This document shows positions 43,928 to 52,405 of a stretch of 64,000 nucleotides of DNA, in pieces. Numbering within the stretch: the stretch's first letter is position 1; every line of letters starts with the position of its first letter. The DNA lies in NCBI GenBank assembly GCA_021325235.1, contig JAJPHN010000011.1:1-64000 (forward strand). Reading direction: 5' to 3'. The notes beneath the pieces were generated by a model, which was not told where the DNA came from, ran no database searches, and was given only the letters and a program-made list of their open reading frames with translations. This stretch comes from Terriglobia bacterium (GTDB lineage: Bacteria > Acidobacteriota > Terriglobia > Bryobacterales > Bryobacteraceae). A program made the translations under genes and the position numbers.

Positions 43928-46582
43928 ATGGCTTTTCGAGTGGATAAACTGCTTCGCCGGATCCGATTTCTGCTGCATCGCCGGACGATGCGCGAGGAGT
44001 TGGCCGAAGAGATGCGGCTGCACCGGGAATTGCGCGCCGAAAGCGAGCCGGAGAAGGCGCGGCTTTTTGGAAGCGAGACGCTGCTGCTGGAAAAATCAGC
44101 CGAGGCGTGGGGCTGGATGTGGCTCGACGACCTGTGGCGGGATCTGCGCCATGCCAGGCGGCTGCTGGCGAATCAGCCTGGCTTTGCGGCGGCTGCGATC
44201 CTGACCCTGGCGCTCGGCATCGGGGCCAATACGGCGATTTTCAGCCTGACGAACGCGCTGCTGCTGCGACTGCTACCGGTGCGCCATGCGGACCGGATCG
44301 TGCGTGTGTCGTGCACGGGCATTCCCGCGGGAGCGGGCGGGACGGGCAACACGCATGCTTCCTTCAGCTACTACGTATTCGAACAGCTGCGAACCGTTGG
44401 GAAGCCGGTAGCCGAGTTCATGGCCTATGTGCCGTTAAGTTTCGGCAAGACCAGTGTGCGGGTCGGGGCACTGCCGGAGGAAGCCGCGGTGGATATGGTC
44501 AGCGGCAATTTTTTCAGCGGACTCGAGGTAAACGCGAGCTGCGGCCGGCTGCTTGGGACGGACGACGAGCGCCAGCATCGCGCCGCAGCAGTGGTTACCG
44601 AACGTTTCGCCATCCAGCACTTCGGGTCGGCGTGCGCTGCGGTCGGGCGCAGGATTGTGATCAAGGGCAAACCGTTCGTGATTGCGGGCACGACGTCGGG
44701 GGGCTTTCGAGGCGTCTCGGCGGGGGCTACCGATTTGTGGATACCGTTCGGAGCGTATCCGGATTTGAATGCGTGGGGGCTTGCCGGCAGCTCGTATCTG
44801 GCCGATGCGAAGTGGTGGTGCCTCGGGCTGGTCGCGCGGTTGCAGGAGGGCGAAAGCGTTAAGGCAGCGGAGGCGGCGCTCAATCCGGCATTTATTCGCG
44901 CAGCTTACGAACCGCTGGGCGGCAAACCAGCTCGTAACGAAGCGCCGGCGAAGCTCATTCTTAAACCGGCGCGCGGCATCCCGGGAAATGAGGATCTCGA
45001 GAAATCGCTGCTGGCGGTGCAGGCAATGGTCGGCCTGCTGTTGATGATTGCCTGCGGAAATGTGGCGACCCTGCTGGCGGTGCGCAATGCGTCGCGAACT
45101 CGCGAGTTCAGCGTGCGATTGGCGATCGGCGGTAGCACGGGCCGCTTGTTGCGGCAACTGATGGCCGAAGCACTGACGCTGGTGGCGGCTGGAACCGGCT
45201 TGGGCCTCGCGATGGCATTCGCCGCCACAACCGTGCTGGCGCGCTGGGCTGAACTGGATTTCGCGGTGCGGCCGGATCGCACGGTTTTGCTATTTACGCT
45301 GGCCGTTGCGGTTGCGGCAACCTTGATATTCGGAATAACGAGCGCGGTTCGCAGCTGGCTCATTCCCGCAACGGGCGCGCTGAAAGTGACGTCGTCGATC
45401 TCCTACGAACGCGCGCGCGCCTTTGCGACCGGAACCGTAGTCACGGCGCTGCAGATTGCCTTTTGCCTGACGCTGCTGGTCGCCATGGGGCTGCTGGTGC
45501 GCACCTTGCAGAATCTGCGCAGCGTGCCTCTGGGGCTGGACGCGAACAAGCTGCTGGTCTTCGGCATCAATCCAAATCTGCAGGAGCGCCAACGGGCGCT
45601 CGCCTTCTATCGCGGTCTCATCGAGAAGCTGCGCAGCGTGCCGGAGGTGCAATCGGTGACTCTGGCTGGATTACGGCTTGGCTCGGGATGGAGCAATGTC
45701 ACCGACACGCTGATCGATGGAAGGCCGGCGTCGGATGTAGACAACGACGCGTTCCGCTGGAACCAGGTCGGGCCCAACTTTTTCGGCACGCTCGGGATTC
45801 AGCTGATTGCGGGACGCGATTTCAACGATGGCGATGGGGAGAAGGCGCCGCTGGTGGCGGTGGTGGACCGTCGCTTTGCAAAGCAATTCTTTGGCGGCCG
45901 AAGTCCGCTGGGACACACCATTTCGTACACGCGAAGAAAAGAGTTTACGGTGGTTGGCGTGGTGGCCGACAGCAAGTATTCGGGCATCAAAGAGGATCCG
46001 CTACCGATGGCCTGGTTTCCGTATACGCAGGCGATCGATGTGGGCACGATGCAGGTCGAAATTCGCAGCGCGGTGGGGCCAATGGCGATTCTGCCGCGGG
46101 TGCGCAAGGCAGTGGCGGAGTATGCGCGCGATCTGGCGCTGCTCGAGCCAAAAAGCCAGCAGGCTGCCTTCGACAGCACGATTGCGAACGAGACGATTGT
46201 CGCCCGGCTGGCAACGGCGTTTGCCGTGCTGGCGGGCCTATTGGTCGCGATCGGACTGTACGGCGTGATTTCGTACGGTGTGGCACGACGCACGAACGAG
46301 ATCGGTGTGCGGCTGGCGGTGGGCGCGGATACGGGTAGAGTCTTGTGGATGATCCTGCGGCGCGGATTGCTGCTGAGCGCGGTTGGCGTTGCGATCGGAA
46401 TTCCCATGGCGATCGGAGCATCGCGGGTGCTGGGATCACTCTTATATGGGGTGGCGCCGGGCGATCCCGTCTCACTGGGCGCTGCCTTGGGACTGCTTCT
46501 GGCGATTGCGATGGCGGCGGCGTATGTGCCGGCCCGGAGGGCTTCGCACATCGATCCCATGCGTGCGCTCCGGTGGGAGTGA
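43928..46582 (+). CDS. Orphan MacB/FtsX-type permease (acidobacterial duplicated kind)
   Basis: This is an 884-residue permease. The first 70 residues (TMREELAEEMRLHREL, then WLDDLWRDLRHARRLL) form the N-terminal element typical of these acidobacterial proteins. A membrane helix (about 88-110, AAAILTLALGIGANTAIFSL) leads into a MacB-type periplasmic domain and a three-helix FtsX block. A second periplasmic domain and a second FtsX block (about 755-875) follow. Each half resembles one MacB/LolE permease, so the gene is a duplication and fusion. No ATPase gene is adjacent. The family is expanded in Acidobacteriota and its transported compound is unknown. It stands convergent to DUF72 with a 5-base gap. 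Confidence 0.9.
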   Translation: MAFRVDKLLRRIRFLLHRRTMREELAEEMRLHRELRAESEPEKARLFGSETLLLEKSAEAWGWMWLDDLWRDLRHARRLLANQPGFAAAAILTLALGIGANTAIFSLTNALLLRLLPVRHADRIVRVSCTGIPAGAGGTGNTHASFSYYVFEQLRTVGKPVAEFMAYVPLSFGKTSVRVGALPEEAAVDMVSGNFFSGLEVNASCGRLLGTDDERQHRAAAVVTERFAIQHFGSACAAVGRRIVIKGKPFVIAGTTSGGFRGVSAGATDLWIPFGAYPDLNAWGLAGSSYLADAKWWCLGLVARLQEGESVKAAEAALNPAFIRAAYEPLGGKPARNEAPAKLILKPARGIPGNEDLEKSLLAVQAMVGLLLMIACGNVATLLAVRNASRTREFSVRLAIGGSTGRLLRQLMAEALTLVAAGTGLGLAMAFAATTVLARWAELDFAVRPDRTVLLFTLAVAVAATLIFGITSAVRSWLIPATGALKVTSSISYERARAFATGTVVTALQIAFCLTLLVAMGLLVRTLQNLRSVPLGLDANKLLVFGINPNLQERQRALAFYRGLIEKLRSVPEVQSVTLAGLRLGSGWSNVTDTLIDGRPASDVDNDAFRWNQVGPNFFGTLGIQLIAGRDFNDGDGEKAPLVAVVDRRFAKQFFGGRSPLGHTISYTRRKEFTVVGVVADSKYSGIKEDPLPMAWFPYTQAIDVGTMQVEIRSAVGPMAILPRVRKAVAEYARDLALLEPKSQQAAFDSTIANETIVARLATAFAVLAGLLVAIGLYGVISYGVARRTNEIGVRLAVGADTGRVLWMILRRGLLLSAVGVAIGIPMAIGASRVLGSLLYGVAPGDPVSLGAALGLLLAIAMAAAYVPARRASHIDPMRALRWE

Positions 46583-46587
46583 AGGCG

Positions 46588-47328
46588 TCAGTCTCTCAGC
46601 AGTTCTTTGAGGCGCAGCGCGTTGTGGGCGGCGTAACCGGAATCGTCGTTATCGAAATACACGTAGACAGTGAGCAGCTCGCTGCGCCAGCGGCGGATGC
46701 GCTCGGCCCAGGCGGCGAGCGCGGTATCGCTGTAGCTGCCCTGATATTTGCCGCCGGGTCCGTGAAGCCGGATGTAGGCGAAATCCGTTGTGACCTCGAC
46801 GGGCGACTGGTAACCAGCCAGATCGAAGATGCAGTTTGCGGCGCGGAATTCGCGTAACAGCGCGTAAATTTCCGGCCTCTCCCAGGTCGCGTTGCGGAAT
46901 TCGAAAGCGTAGCGATGATATGCCGGCAGGATCTGCAGGAAGGATCGCAGACGGGCGGCGTCGGCCTCCCAGTTGGGCGGCAACTGAAACAGAATCGGGC
47001 CGAGCTTTTCTCCCAGCACTTCGACGGCATCTAGAAATTTCTGCACGCCCGCCTCGGCATCCTTCAGTTTCTTCATGTGCGTCAGAAAACGGCTGCCTTT
47101 CACGGCGAAACAGAAGCCGGGCGGAGTGGAGTCGCGCCAGTTTTCGAGCGCGGGCCGCTTCGGCAGGTGATAGAAGCTGTTGTTGAGCTCAACCGTATCG
47201 AACTGCTGCTGATAGAGCGCGAGCATCTTCGAGGCCGGCGTGCGCTCGGGATAAAACCGGCCGACCCAGTGTTTGTAATGCCAGCCGGAGGTGCCGATGT
47301 GCAGCGCCGCTTCAGCCGCTTCGTTCAT
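46588..47328 (-). CDS. DUF72/YecE-family protein
   Basis: This is a 246-residue TIM-barrel-like protein with the family start LHIGTSGWHYKHWVGRFYPE, followed by YQQQFDTVELNNSFYHLP and FCFAVKGSRFLTHMKKLKD. Later FEFRNATW and YIRLHGPGGKYQGSYSD are visible. The function of DUF72 proteins is unknown. Its start overlaps the end of malQ by 17 bases on the same strand, so it is very probably co-translated with malQ. Confidence 0.93.
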   Translation of the reverse strand: MNEAAEAALHIGTSGWHYKHWVGRFYPERTPASKMLALYQQQFDTVELNNSFYHLPKRPALENWRDSTPPGFCFAVKGSRFLTHMKKLKDAEAGVQKFLDAVEVLGEKLGPILFQLPPNWEADAARLRSFLQILPAYHRYAFEFRNATWERPEIYALLREFRAANCIFDLAGYQSPVEVTTDFAYIRLHGPGGKYQGSYSDTALAAWAERIRRWRSELLTVYVYFDNDDSGYAAHNALRLKELLRD

Positions 47329-49156
47329 GGAGCACGCGGGCGATTTTGCGCGGCAGGTCCCGTTGCATCAGTTCTTCGATGGGCATGGGCAGCGCCTGTG
47401 ACCAGTTCGGATTCTGCTCGCAGGTGGTAGCCGGGATATTGGGACGCTCTTCGACGCACGCGGCGTCCTCGAGCGCGGCGGTGAGGATGCGCGAGGGAGC
47501 GCGAGCCAGCAGTGAATAGGCGCCTTCGATGACGTTTTCGAGGGCACAACCGCTCTCAAGCCGGGTAGCGCGGGCGAGGCGCTGGTGAATTTCGGCGGTG
47601 CTTTCCTCGTTGGGCTTGAGCTTCAGCTCGTGCTGACGGGCCAGATCGGAACCGGTCCAGAGACCGGCGACGGTTGGCAGATCGTGTGTCGTAACAGCCG
47701 CCAGAGCCTGCTTCGGGTAGGTCTTGGGATCTTTCTTCTCAAACCAGAGCAGGCGGTAGGAGAGCACGTTGCGGCGAGCGAGCTTGCGGCGCACTTCATT
47801 TTCCACGGTGCCGAGGTCTTCGCCGACAACATAAGCGCGCGCGCGCTGGCTTTCGAGCGCCACGATAGCTAGCAGCTCGTCGGCGTTATAGCGAACGTAA
47901 GCGCCGTCCTTTGGATGAACCCCCTCGGGGATCCAGAAGAGGCGGAAAAGGCCCATGACGTGGTCAATGCGCAGGCCGCCGCCATTGCGCAGAACGGCCC
48001 GGATGGTCTGGATGAACGGTTCGTAGCCGGCGGCACGCAGGCGGTGGGGGATAAAGGGCGGCAGACCCCAGTTCTGCCCCTGCGTATTGAATTCATCGGG
48101 CGGCGCGCCGACACCGGTGCGTTTCGCGTAAACCTCCTGCCAGGCCCAGACATCCGCGCCATCGGGATCGACGCCGATGGGCAAATCCTGCATGATCGCC
48201 AGATGTTTGGAGCAGCGGGCGAGCTGCCGGTCGATGAGCCACTGCAGCCATTTGTGGAAATCGACGCGGCGGCCGTTCTCGTGTGCGAAGCGGGCCACGG
48301 CTGAGCCCTGAGGGTCCTGAAACTCGTCTGGCCAGGAGTGCCAGCCGGTGCCGTGCCGCTCCGCGAGGGCGCAGAACGTGGCATACCGGTCAAGATCAGT
48401 GCCCTGCTCGCGGCAGAAAGCCGAAAAGCTATCGTCGCCGGCAAAGCGCTTCCAGAGAGATTCGAGCGCGCGCATCTTCAGATCGAAGATCCGGTCGCGG
48501 TCGATCAGGCGGGTGCGGTTCAGCTCGCGGCCGGCTCGGGTAGCCTCGGCTAGGGAGGCGGGGTCGTCGCTTGCGCCGGGCACCGATTCGACATCGATCC
48601 AGAGCGGATTGAAAAAACGCCGGGAGCTCGGGTAATACGGGCTGGCCTGCTGCGGTTTCACCGGGATGGCGGCGCTGAGCGGGTTGAGCAGCAGCATGCG
48701 GGCCTGGAGTTCGCCGGCCGACCAGCGCGCCAGTTGCTCGAGCGAGGCGAAATCACCGATTCCCCAGCTTTGGCGCGAGCGAGCGGCATAGAGCTGGACG
48801 GCCCAACCCCAGGTTTTGAGATCTTCGGGGAGCCAGCATTTGCCCGGACTGGCGATCAGCCGGACGGGTTCGGCTCGGTCGTCGCGCTGGAACTGGTGAT
48901 AGCCGGGCGGAAGATCCGCCGGAATTCGCTTGTTGACGGGCAGGCTGCCGCCGCCCTCAAGCAGGATTGTTCCCGGGGCGGGCGCCGGGCGGCTGCGGCC
49001 GGTTTCGACGATCAGTACGGGATCGTCGCCGGGCGGAAGATCGCCGGCTTCCATAGCCCGGTGGATGGCCTGAATCGTTTCCGGCGGCACGTCGTGCCAT
49101 TTTTGAAAGGCGTCCTGGTAATTGTGGTCAACGCCCCAGGCGTCGGTGCGCCTCAT
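47312..49156 (-). CDS. malQ: 4-alpha-glucanotransferase (GH77)
   Basis: This is a 614-residue amylomaltase. The catalytic residues are Asp398 (GGLRIDHVMG), Glu446 (VVGEDLGTV) and Asp492 (TTHDLPTV). The region SYYP-like ASPYYPSSRRFFNPLWID near residue 175 is also typical. It transfers glucan chains between maltodextrins, and with the pullulanase at 39.7 kb can convert branched glucans to linear pieces and glucose. The N-terminal 100 residues form an added domain seen in longer MalQ proteins. It leads the malQ-DUF72 pair. Confidence 0.95.
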   Translation of the reverse strand: MRRTDAWGVDHNYQDAFQKWHDVPPETIQAIHRAMEAGDLPPGDDPVLIVETGRSRPAPAPGTILLEGGGSLPVNKRIPADLPPGYHQFQRDDRAEPVRLIASPGKCWLPEDLKTWGWAVQLYAARSRQSWGIGDFASLEQLARWSAGELQARMLLLNPLSAAIPVKPQQASPYYPSSRRFFNPLWIDVESVPGASDDPASLAEATRAGRELNRTRLIDRDRIFDLKMRALESLWKRFAGDDSFSAFCREQGTDLDRYATFCALAERHGTGWHSWPDEFQDPQGSAVARFAHENGRRVDFHKWLQWLIDRQLARCSKHLAIMQDLPIGVDPDGADVWAWQEVYAKRTGVGAPPDEFNTQGQNWGLPPFIPHRLRAAGYEPFIQTIRAVLRNGGGLRIDHVMGLFRLFWIPEGVHPKDGAYVRYNADELLAIVALESQRARAYVVGEDLGTVENEVRRKLARRNVLSYRLLWFEKKDPKTYPKQALAAVTTHDLPTVAGLWTGSDLARQHELKLKPNEESTAEIHQRLARATRLESGCALENVIEGAYSLLARAPSRILTAALEDAACVEERPNIPATTCEQNPNWSQALPMPIEELMQRDLPRKIARVLHERSG

Positions 49157-49323
49157 CGGGCTGTTATCCGGCTGGTGAGTGTCGGCATCGAGAATGGATT
49201 AAGAAAGTTCCTGAGAGCTTTTGCCGCGGTCGGCGACGATTCATTTTGGCGCATTCTATGGGCAGACAGCAGCAGGTGTCGCAGAAAAAAAAGAATGGAC
49301 AGTCAATTGCTCCTGAGACGCAC

Positions 49324-49590
49324 ATGATGTCTCAAACCGTTCATCCGATTGACACGCTGGTGGTCCAGCAGCTTGAGAATCTGCTGGACGGTGAACGGGC
49401 GTTGAAAGCGCGCTATGCGGCGCTCGACGCTTCGCTCGACACGCCCGAGGTCCGGATGGCGTTCTCCTACGAGCTGGCGGAGCTGAAAGACCGGGCGGAC
49501 CGGCTCTATCGGTTCGTGAGCGCGCTCGAGCATTACGGCTCGCTCGACTACCGCTCGCTCGAGCAGCACGAAGCGGCATCGCTGGCCTGA
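49324..49590 (+). CDS. Hypothetical small helical protein
   Basis: From the ATG at 49324 there are 88 residues; a start at 49258 would add 22. The body is helical and acidic: VVQQLENLLDGERALKARYA, then ELAELKDRADRLYRFVSAL, ending EHYGSLDYRSLEQHEAA. The pattern suggests a coiled-coil or four-helix dimer. No family is recognised and no ribosome binding site is clear, but codon use is regular and no better frame overlaps. Confidence 0.45.
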   Translation: MMSQTVHPIDTLVVQQLENLLDGERALKARYAALDASLDTPEVRMAFSYELAELKDRADRLYRFVSALEHYGSLDYRSLEQHEAASLA

Positions 49591-49615
49591 ACAGCCTTCA
49601 GGAAGGCATAGCTGA

Positions 49616-49638
49616 GGCATCCTGCGGCGCAGGATGCC
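49616..49638. other. Perfect ten-pair hairpin
   Basis: GGCATCCTGC (49616-49625) and GCAGGATGCC (49629-49638) pair fully around a three-base loop, 25 bases after a stop codon. There is no T run, so it is not a standard terminator. A smaller hairpin, GGCGG-CCTT-CCGCC, follows near 49682-49695. Confidence 0.7.
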
Positions 49639-49746
49639 GTTCCGTGGTCCATCCTTCGTAACGTCTCGCTCGCCGTTCGGATGGCGGCCTTCCGCCGCTG
49701 AGCGAATTCCATTGCAACAAAGCCGTGTTAAGAGGTAAAAGAGGCT

Positions 49747-49983
49747 ATGTCGCACCTGCGTAGTTCCTGCCAGGGGAGGTCGGTGAACCTTCTTAGGGTG
49801 GAACTGGAGCATTTGTACGCGCAACGCTCGGCCATCGATGCGGCTATTCGAGCGCTGCAGATTGTTCGGAGTTATCCTTCTCCACACCGCGAGCCCGTTC
49901 CGGCTGAAGTAAATCAGGCACAAAGGGCATTTTGCTGCCCGTCCTGTGCGTCAAAACTTGGAGTTCCGTACCGAGCCTTGTAA
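49747..49983 (+). CDS. Small hypothetical protein with a Cys cluster
   Basis: This is a 78-residue protein. The first half is a helix, LLRVELEHLYAQRSAIDAAI, similar in form to small acidobacterial proteins of the LEELxAQRDxIDxAIxALE type that I recall without a name. The C-terminal part has AFCCPSCASKLG, which could bind zinc, although only three Cys are seen in the cluster. The ATG at 49747 is uncertain; a GTG at 49783 is possible. No function is known. Confidence 0.5.
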   Translation: MSHLRSSCQGRSVNLLRVELEHLYAQRSAIDAAIRALQIVRSYPSPHREPVPAEVNQAQRAFCCPSCASKLGVPYRAL

Positions 49984-50048
49984 CCTAACAACTTGCCGGC
50001 GCGCCTAGTACAACTGAGGGTCAACAGGTCCGGCTACGTATCGCCGGT

Positions 50049-50624
50049 ATGCTTGTTGAGCCAGAGCTGATCGAAAGAGCGCGTGCTGCCGATGGGCAGG
50101 CGTTTAATCAGATCGTTCTGGCGTATAGAAAGCGCATTCTGGGCACGATTTCGCGGCTGATCGGACGGCCGGAAGACGTGGAGGATGTGGCACAGGAGGT
50201 TTTCGTCCGGCTGTATTACTCGCTTGACCAGTTGCGAACACCAGAAGTTTTCGAGCCCTGGCTGTACCGGCTGACGGTGAACGCGGCCTATGATTACTTA
50301 CGGCGGCGGAAGCGGCGGGCGGAATCGCGCATGTCGGATCTGAGCGAACAGCAGGTGCTGATGGCGGATTCGGCGGCCGGCGTGAAGCAGGAAGAGAGCG
50401 ACCGGGAAAAGAGCCGTCTGCGCGACTTTATGGATTCGCTATTCCGGCATGTTTCGGAGGAAGACCGCATCCTGCTGGTGCTCAAGGAAGTGGAAGGACT
50501 GTCGCTACGGGAGCTGGAGCAGATTTATCATGTCAAGGAGAATGCGCTGAAGGTGCGGCTTTTCCGAGCGCGCCAGCGGGTTTTGAAGGCCTACCAGGCG
50601 GCATCGGAAGCCGGAAGCCTTTAG
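50049..50624 (+). CDS. ECF RNA polymerase sigma factor
   Basis: This is a 191-residue sigma-70 family ECF protein. Region 2 is AFNQIVLAYRKRILGTISRL, then EDVEDVAQEVFVRLYYSLDQL; region 4 is LLVLKEVEGLSLRELEQIYH, then VKENALKVRLFRARQRVLKA. It is followed 43 bases later by a candidate membrane anti-sigma gene and a Spy-like periplasmic gene, a common ECF arrangement for envelope stress. The ATG at 50049 fits the family start. Its target promoters cannot be named from the sequence. Confidence 0.93.
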   Translation: MLVEPELIERARAADGQAFNQIVLAYRKRILGTISRLIGRPEDVEDVAQEVFVRLYYSLDQLRTPEVFEPWLYRLTVNAAYDYLRRRKRRAESRMSDLSEQQVLMADSAAGVKQEESDREKSRLRDFMDSLFRHVSEEDRILLVLKEVEGLSLRELEQIYHVKENALKVRLFRARQRVLKAYQAASEAGSL

Positions 50625-50667
50625 CCGGAATGGGGATTGGGTTCAAAGACCCAAGGAGTTGCAAACG

Positions 50668-51012
50668 ATGGATCAGGACAGGTTGGATTCTCTTTTCGAG
50701 CGCTACCGGGCGGCCTGCCCGGAGGTCGAGCCCGGACCGAACTTCATGCCTGATCTGTGGCAGAAGATCGATGCGCGGCAGAGCTTCTGGTCGGTTTTCG
50801 ATCGCTTCGGCGTGAAACTGACGACGGCTTCGGCGGCGATTTGCCTGCTGCTGCTGGCGCTGAACCTGTTTTTTGCGCCCGGCACGCTCAATCTGGCTCC
50901 GACGTATATGGACGCGCTGATGGCTGAGCATTCGGCCGAGAGGACCGCCTACACGGAGGCAATCCGGCGCGCTCCGGCCGACATGCCAGCAGTCGCGGCG
51001 CCTGCGCGCTGA
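50668..51012 (+). CDS. Candidate membrane anti-sigma factor
   Basis: The ATG at 50668 (114 residues) has AAGGAG nine bases upstream. The first 45 residues are a cytosolic helix-rich part (LDSLFERYRAACPEVEPGPN, WQKIDARQSFW), and one membrane helix lies at about 58-75. A short periplasmic tail follows. The position directly after an ECF sigma gene and the single membrane span suggest an anti-sigma factor. There is no HxxxCxxC zinc motif, so it would be of the non-ZAS type. Certainty about the role is moderate. Confidence 0.65.
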   Translation: MDQDRLDSLFERYRAACPEVEPGPNFMPDLWQKIDARQSFWSVFDRFGVKLTTASAAICLLLLALNLFFAPGTLNLAPTYMDALMAEHSAERTAYTEAIRRAPADMPAVAAPAR

Positions 51013-51017
51013 GCGGT

Positions 51018-51458
51018 ATGAGACGGAATCAGTGGCTGGCGCTGGCGCTCGGCGTGCTTTTGTTTGTGTGCGGCCTGATCGCGGGCGTGCTGGGCGACCG
51101 GTATCTCTCGATGCTGAAGGTGAATGCCAAGACGGCCGAAGACTTCCGGCATCAGTACACGAATGAAATGCGGACCCGGCTGAATCTGACGCCGGCACAG
51201 GTCCGGCAGCTCGACGTCATCCTGGACGAAACCAAGGCCCAGTACAAGGCGGTGCGCGACCGGTATCGTCCGGAAATGGTGAAGATCAAGGACGAGCAGA
51301 TCGAGCGCGTGAAGTCGATTTTGACGCCCGAGCAGAAGCCGGAATACGACCGGCTGGTGGCCGAGCGGGAACAGCGCTTCCATGAGCAGGAAGAGCGCGA
51401 CCGCAAAGCGGACGAGAAACGAGCCGCTGAACACCGGGCCGCGGCGGGACAGAAATAA
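51018..51458 (+). CDS. Spy/CpxP-like periplasmic protein
   Basis: This is a 146-residue protein with an N-terminal signal or anchor (about 7-27). The helical body has the LTPAQVRQLDVILDETKAQY stretch (an LTxxQ-like motif), and a second LTPEQKPEYDRLVAE repeat follows; both are typical of the Spy/CpxP/ZraP fold. Such proteins are periplasmic chaperones or metal-stress sensors. The tail is highly charged (EQEERDRKADEKR). It starts 5 bases after the candidate anti-sigma stop and belongs to the same transcript. Confidence 0.8.
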   Translation: MRRNQWLALALGVLLFVCGLIAGVLGDRYLSMLKVNAKTAEDFRHQYTNEMRTRLNLTPAQVRQLDVILDETKAQYKAVRDRYRPEMVKIKDEQIERVKSILTPEQKPEYDRLVAEREQRFHEQEERDRKADEKRAAEHRAAAGQK

Positions 51459-51466
51459 CCCTATCG

Positions 51467-52207
51467 GTGAACATTCCGGGCTGGCTTACCTCAGCCTGTC
51501 GAAAACCGCCCGTTCTGCTCCCACGCGGAGAACCGGCGGTTTTGAAACTCGGTTTTCCGCATATGGAGGCCGAGAGGGAGATGGCCGGACTCCGCTTTTG
51601 GGATGGCGATCCGACGGTCCGGCTGCTCGCGTTCGATGAGGCATCGGGCGCGCTGCTGCTCGAACGCTGCCGCCCCGGCAGCTCGCTGCGGAGTTTAGCC
51701 GAACCGGAACAGGATGTGGTGATTGCTTGCCTGCTGCGGCGGCTCTGGCGGCGACCGGAAGCAGCGGACCATTCGTTCCGGCGCCTGTCTGTCATGACCG
51801 AGTTCTGGGCGAAGGAGACGATTGCGGGCAGGGACCGCTGGCCCGACCAGGCACTCGTCCGTGAGGGCCTGGAACTCCTGCGAACGCTTCCGGAGTCGGC
51901 CCGCTGCGAGGTGCTGCTGGCAACCGATCTACATGCGGGCAATGTGCTCCGCGCCGAACGAGAGCCGTGGCTGGTCATTGATCCGAAACCGTTTCTGGGT
52001 GATCCGGCATACGATGCGACACAGCATCTGCTGAACTGCCCGGAACGGCTGCGGGCGGACGCGCGCGGAACGATCGCGCGAATTGGCGATCTGCTTGGCG
52101 TGGATGCGGAGCGCATTCGCCTCTGGACATTCGCCCGGCTGGCGGCTGAGCCACGTGCAGAGTGGGCAGATTCGGCGCAACTGAAATTAGCTCGCTCCCT
52201 GACGTGA
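51467..52207 (+). CDS. APH(6)/hydroxyurea-type kinase, N-terminally shortened
   Basis: This is a 246-residue protein of the aminoglycoside/hydroxyurea kinase family. The body starts with GEPAVLKLGFPHMEAEREM (about residue 21), then ALLLERCRPG and the catalytic loop LLATDLHAGNVLRAER, followed by VIDPKPFLGDPAYDATQHLL. Typical members are about 280-300 residues; the first ~50, with the glycine-rich ATP loop, seem to be missing, and the first 20 residues here look unrelated. It begins 8 bases after the Spy-like gene, which suggests a deletion joined it to the sigma operon. It may be inactive, or the real start may be hidden by a frameshift. Confidence 0.7.
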   Translation: MNIPGWLTSACRKPPVLLPRGEPAVLKLGFPHMEAEREMAGLRFWDGDPTVRLLAFDEASGALLLERCRPGSSLRSLAEPEQDVVIACLLRRLWRRPEAADHSFRRLSVMTEFWAKETIAGRDRWPDQALVREGLELLRTLPESARCEVLLATDLHAGNVLRAEREPWLVIDPKPFLGDPAYDATQHLLNCPERLRADARGTIARIGDLLGVDAERIRLWTFARLAAEPRAEWADSAQLKLARSLT

Positions 52208-52405
52208 ACCGCCCCGCGCGCAGGCTGGGATGCTGGCGCGTTTGGCTGATTTCGTTAGGAAGAACCCTACACCCGGAAAGCAGATGGTTTCTCTCTTGCA
52301 AGACGAAAAATGGCCGATAAGAAGCTATACTGAGGGAGGTCCGCGGCCGGGCGCCGCGCGCCGTTTCGGAGAAATCGGTTCGGCGCCTTCCACTACTTAA
52401 GTCCG

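Noticed and set aside
52208-52405. A clear promoter for the O-antigen-ligase-type gene
   Set aside because: TATACT at 52326 is a good -10-like hexamer, but no matching -35 hexamer is found at the right distance, so I do not list it as a feature.
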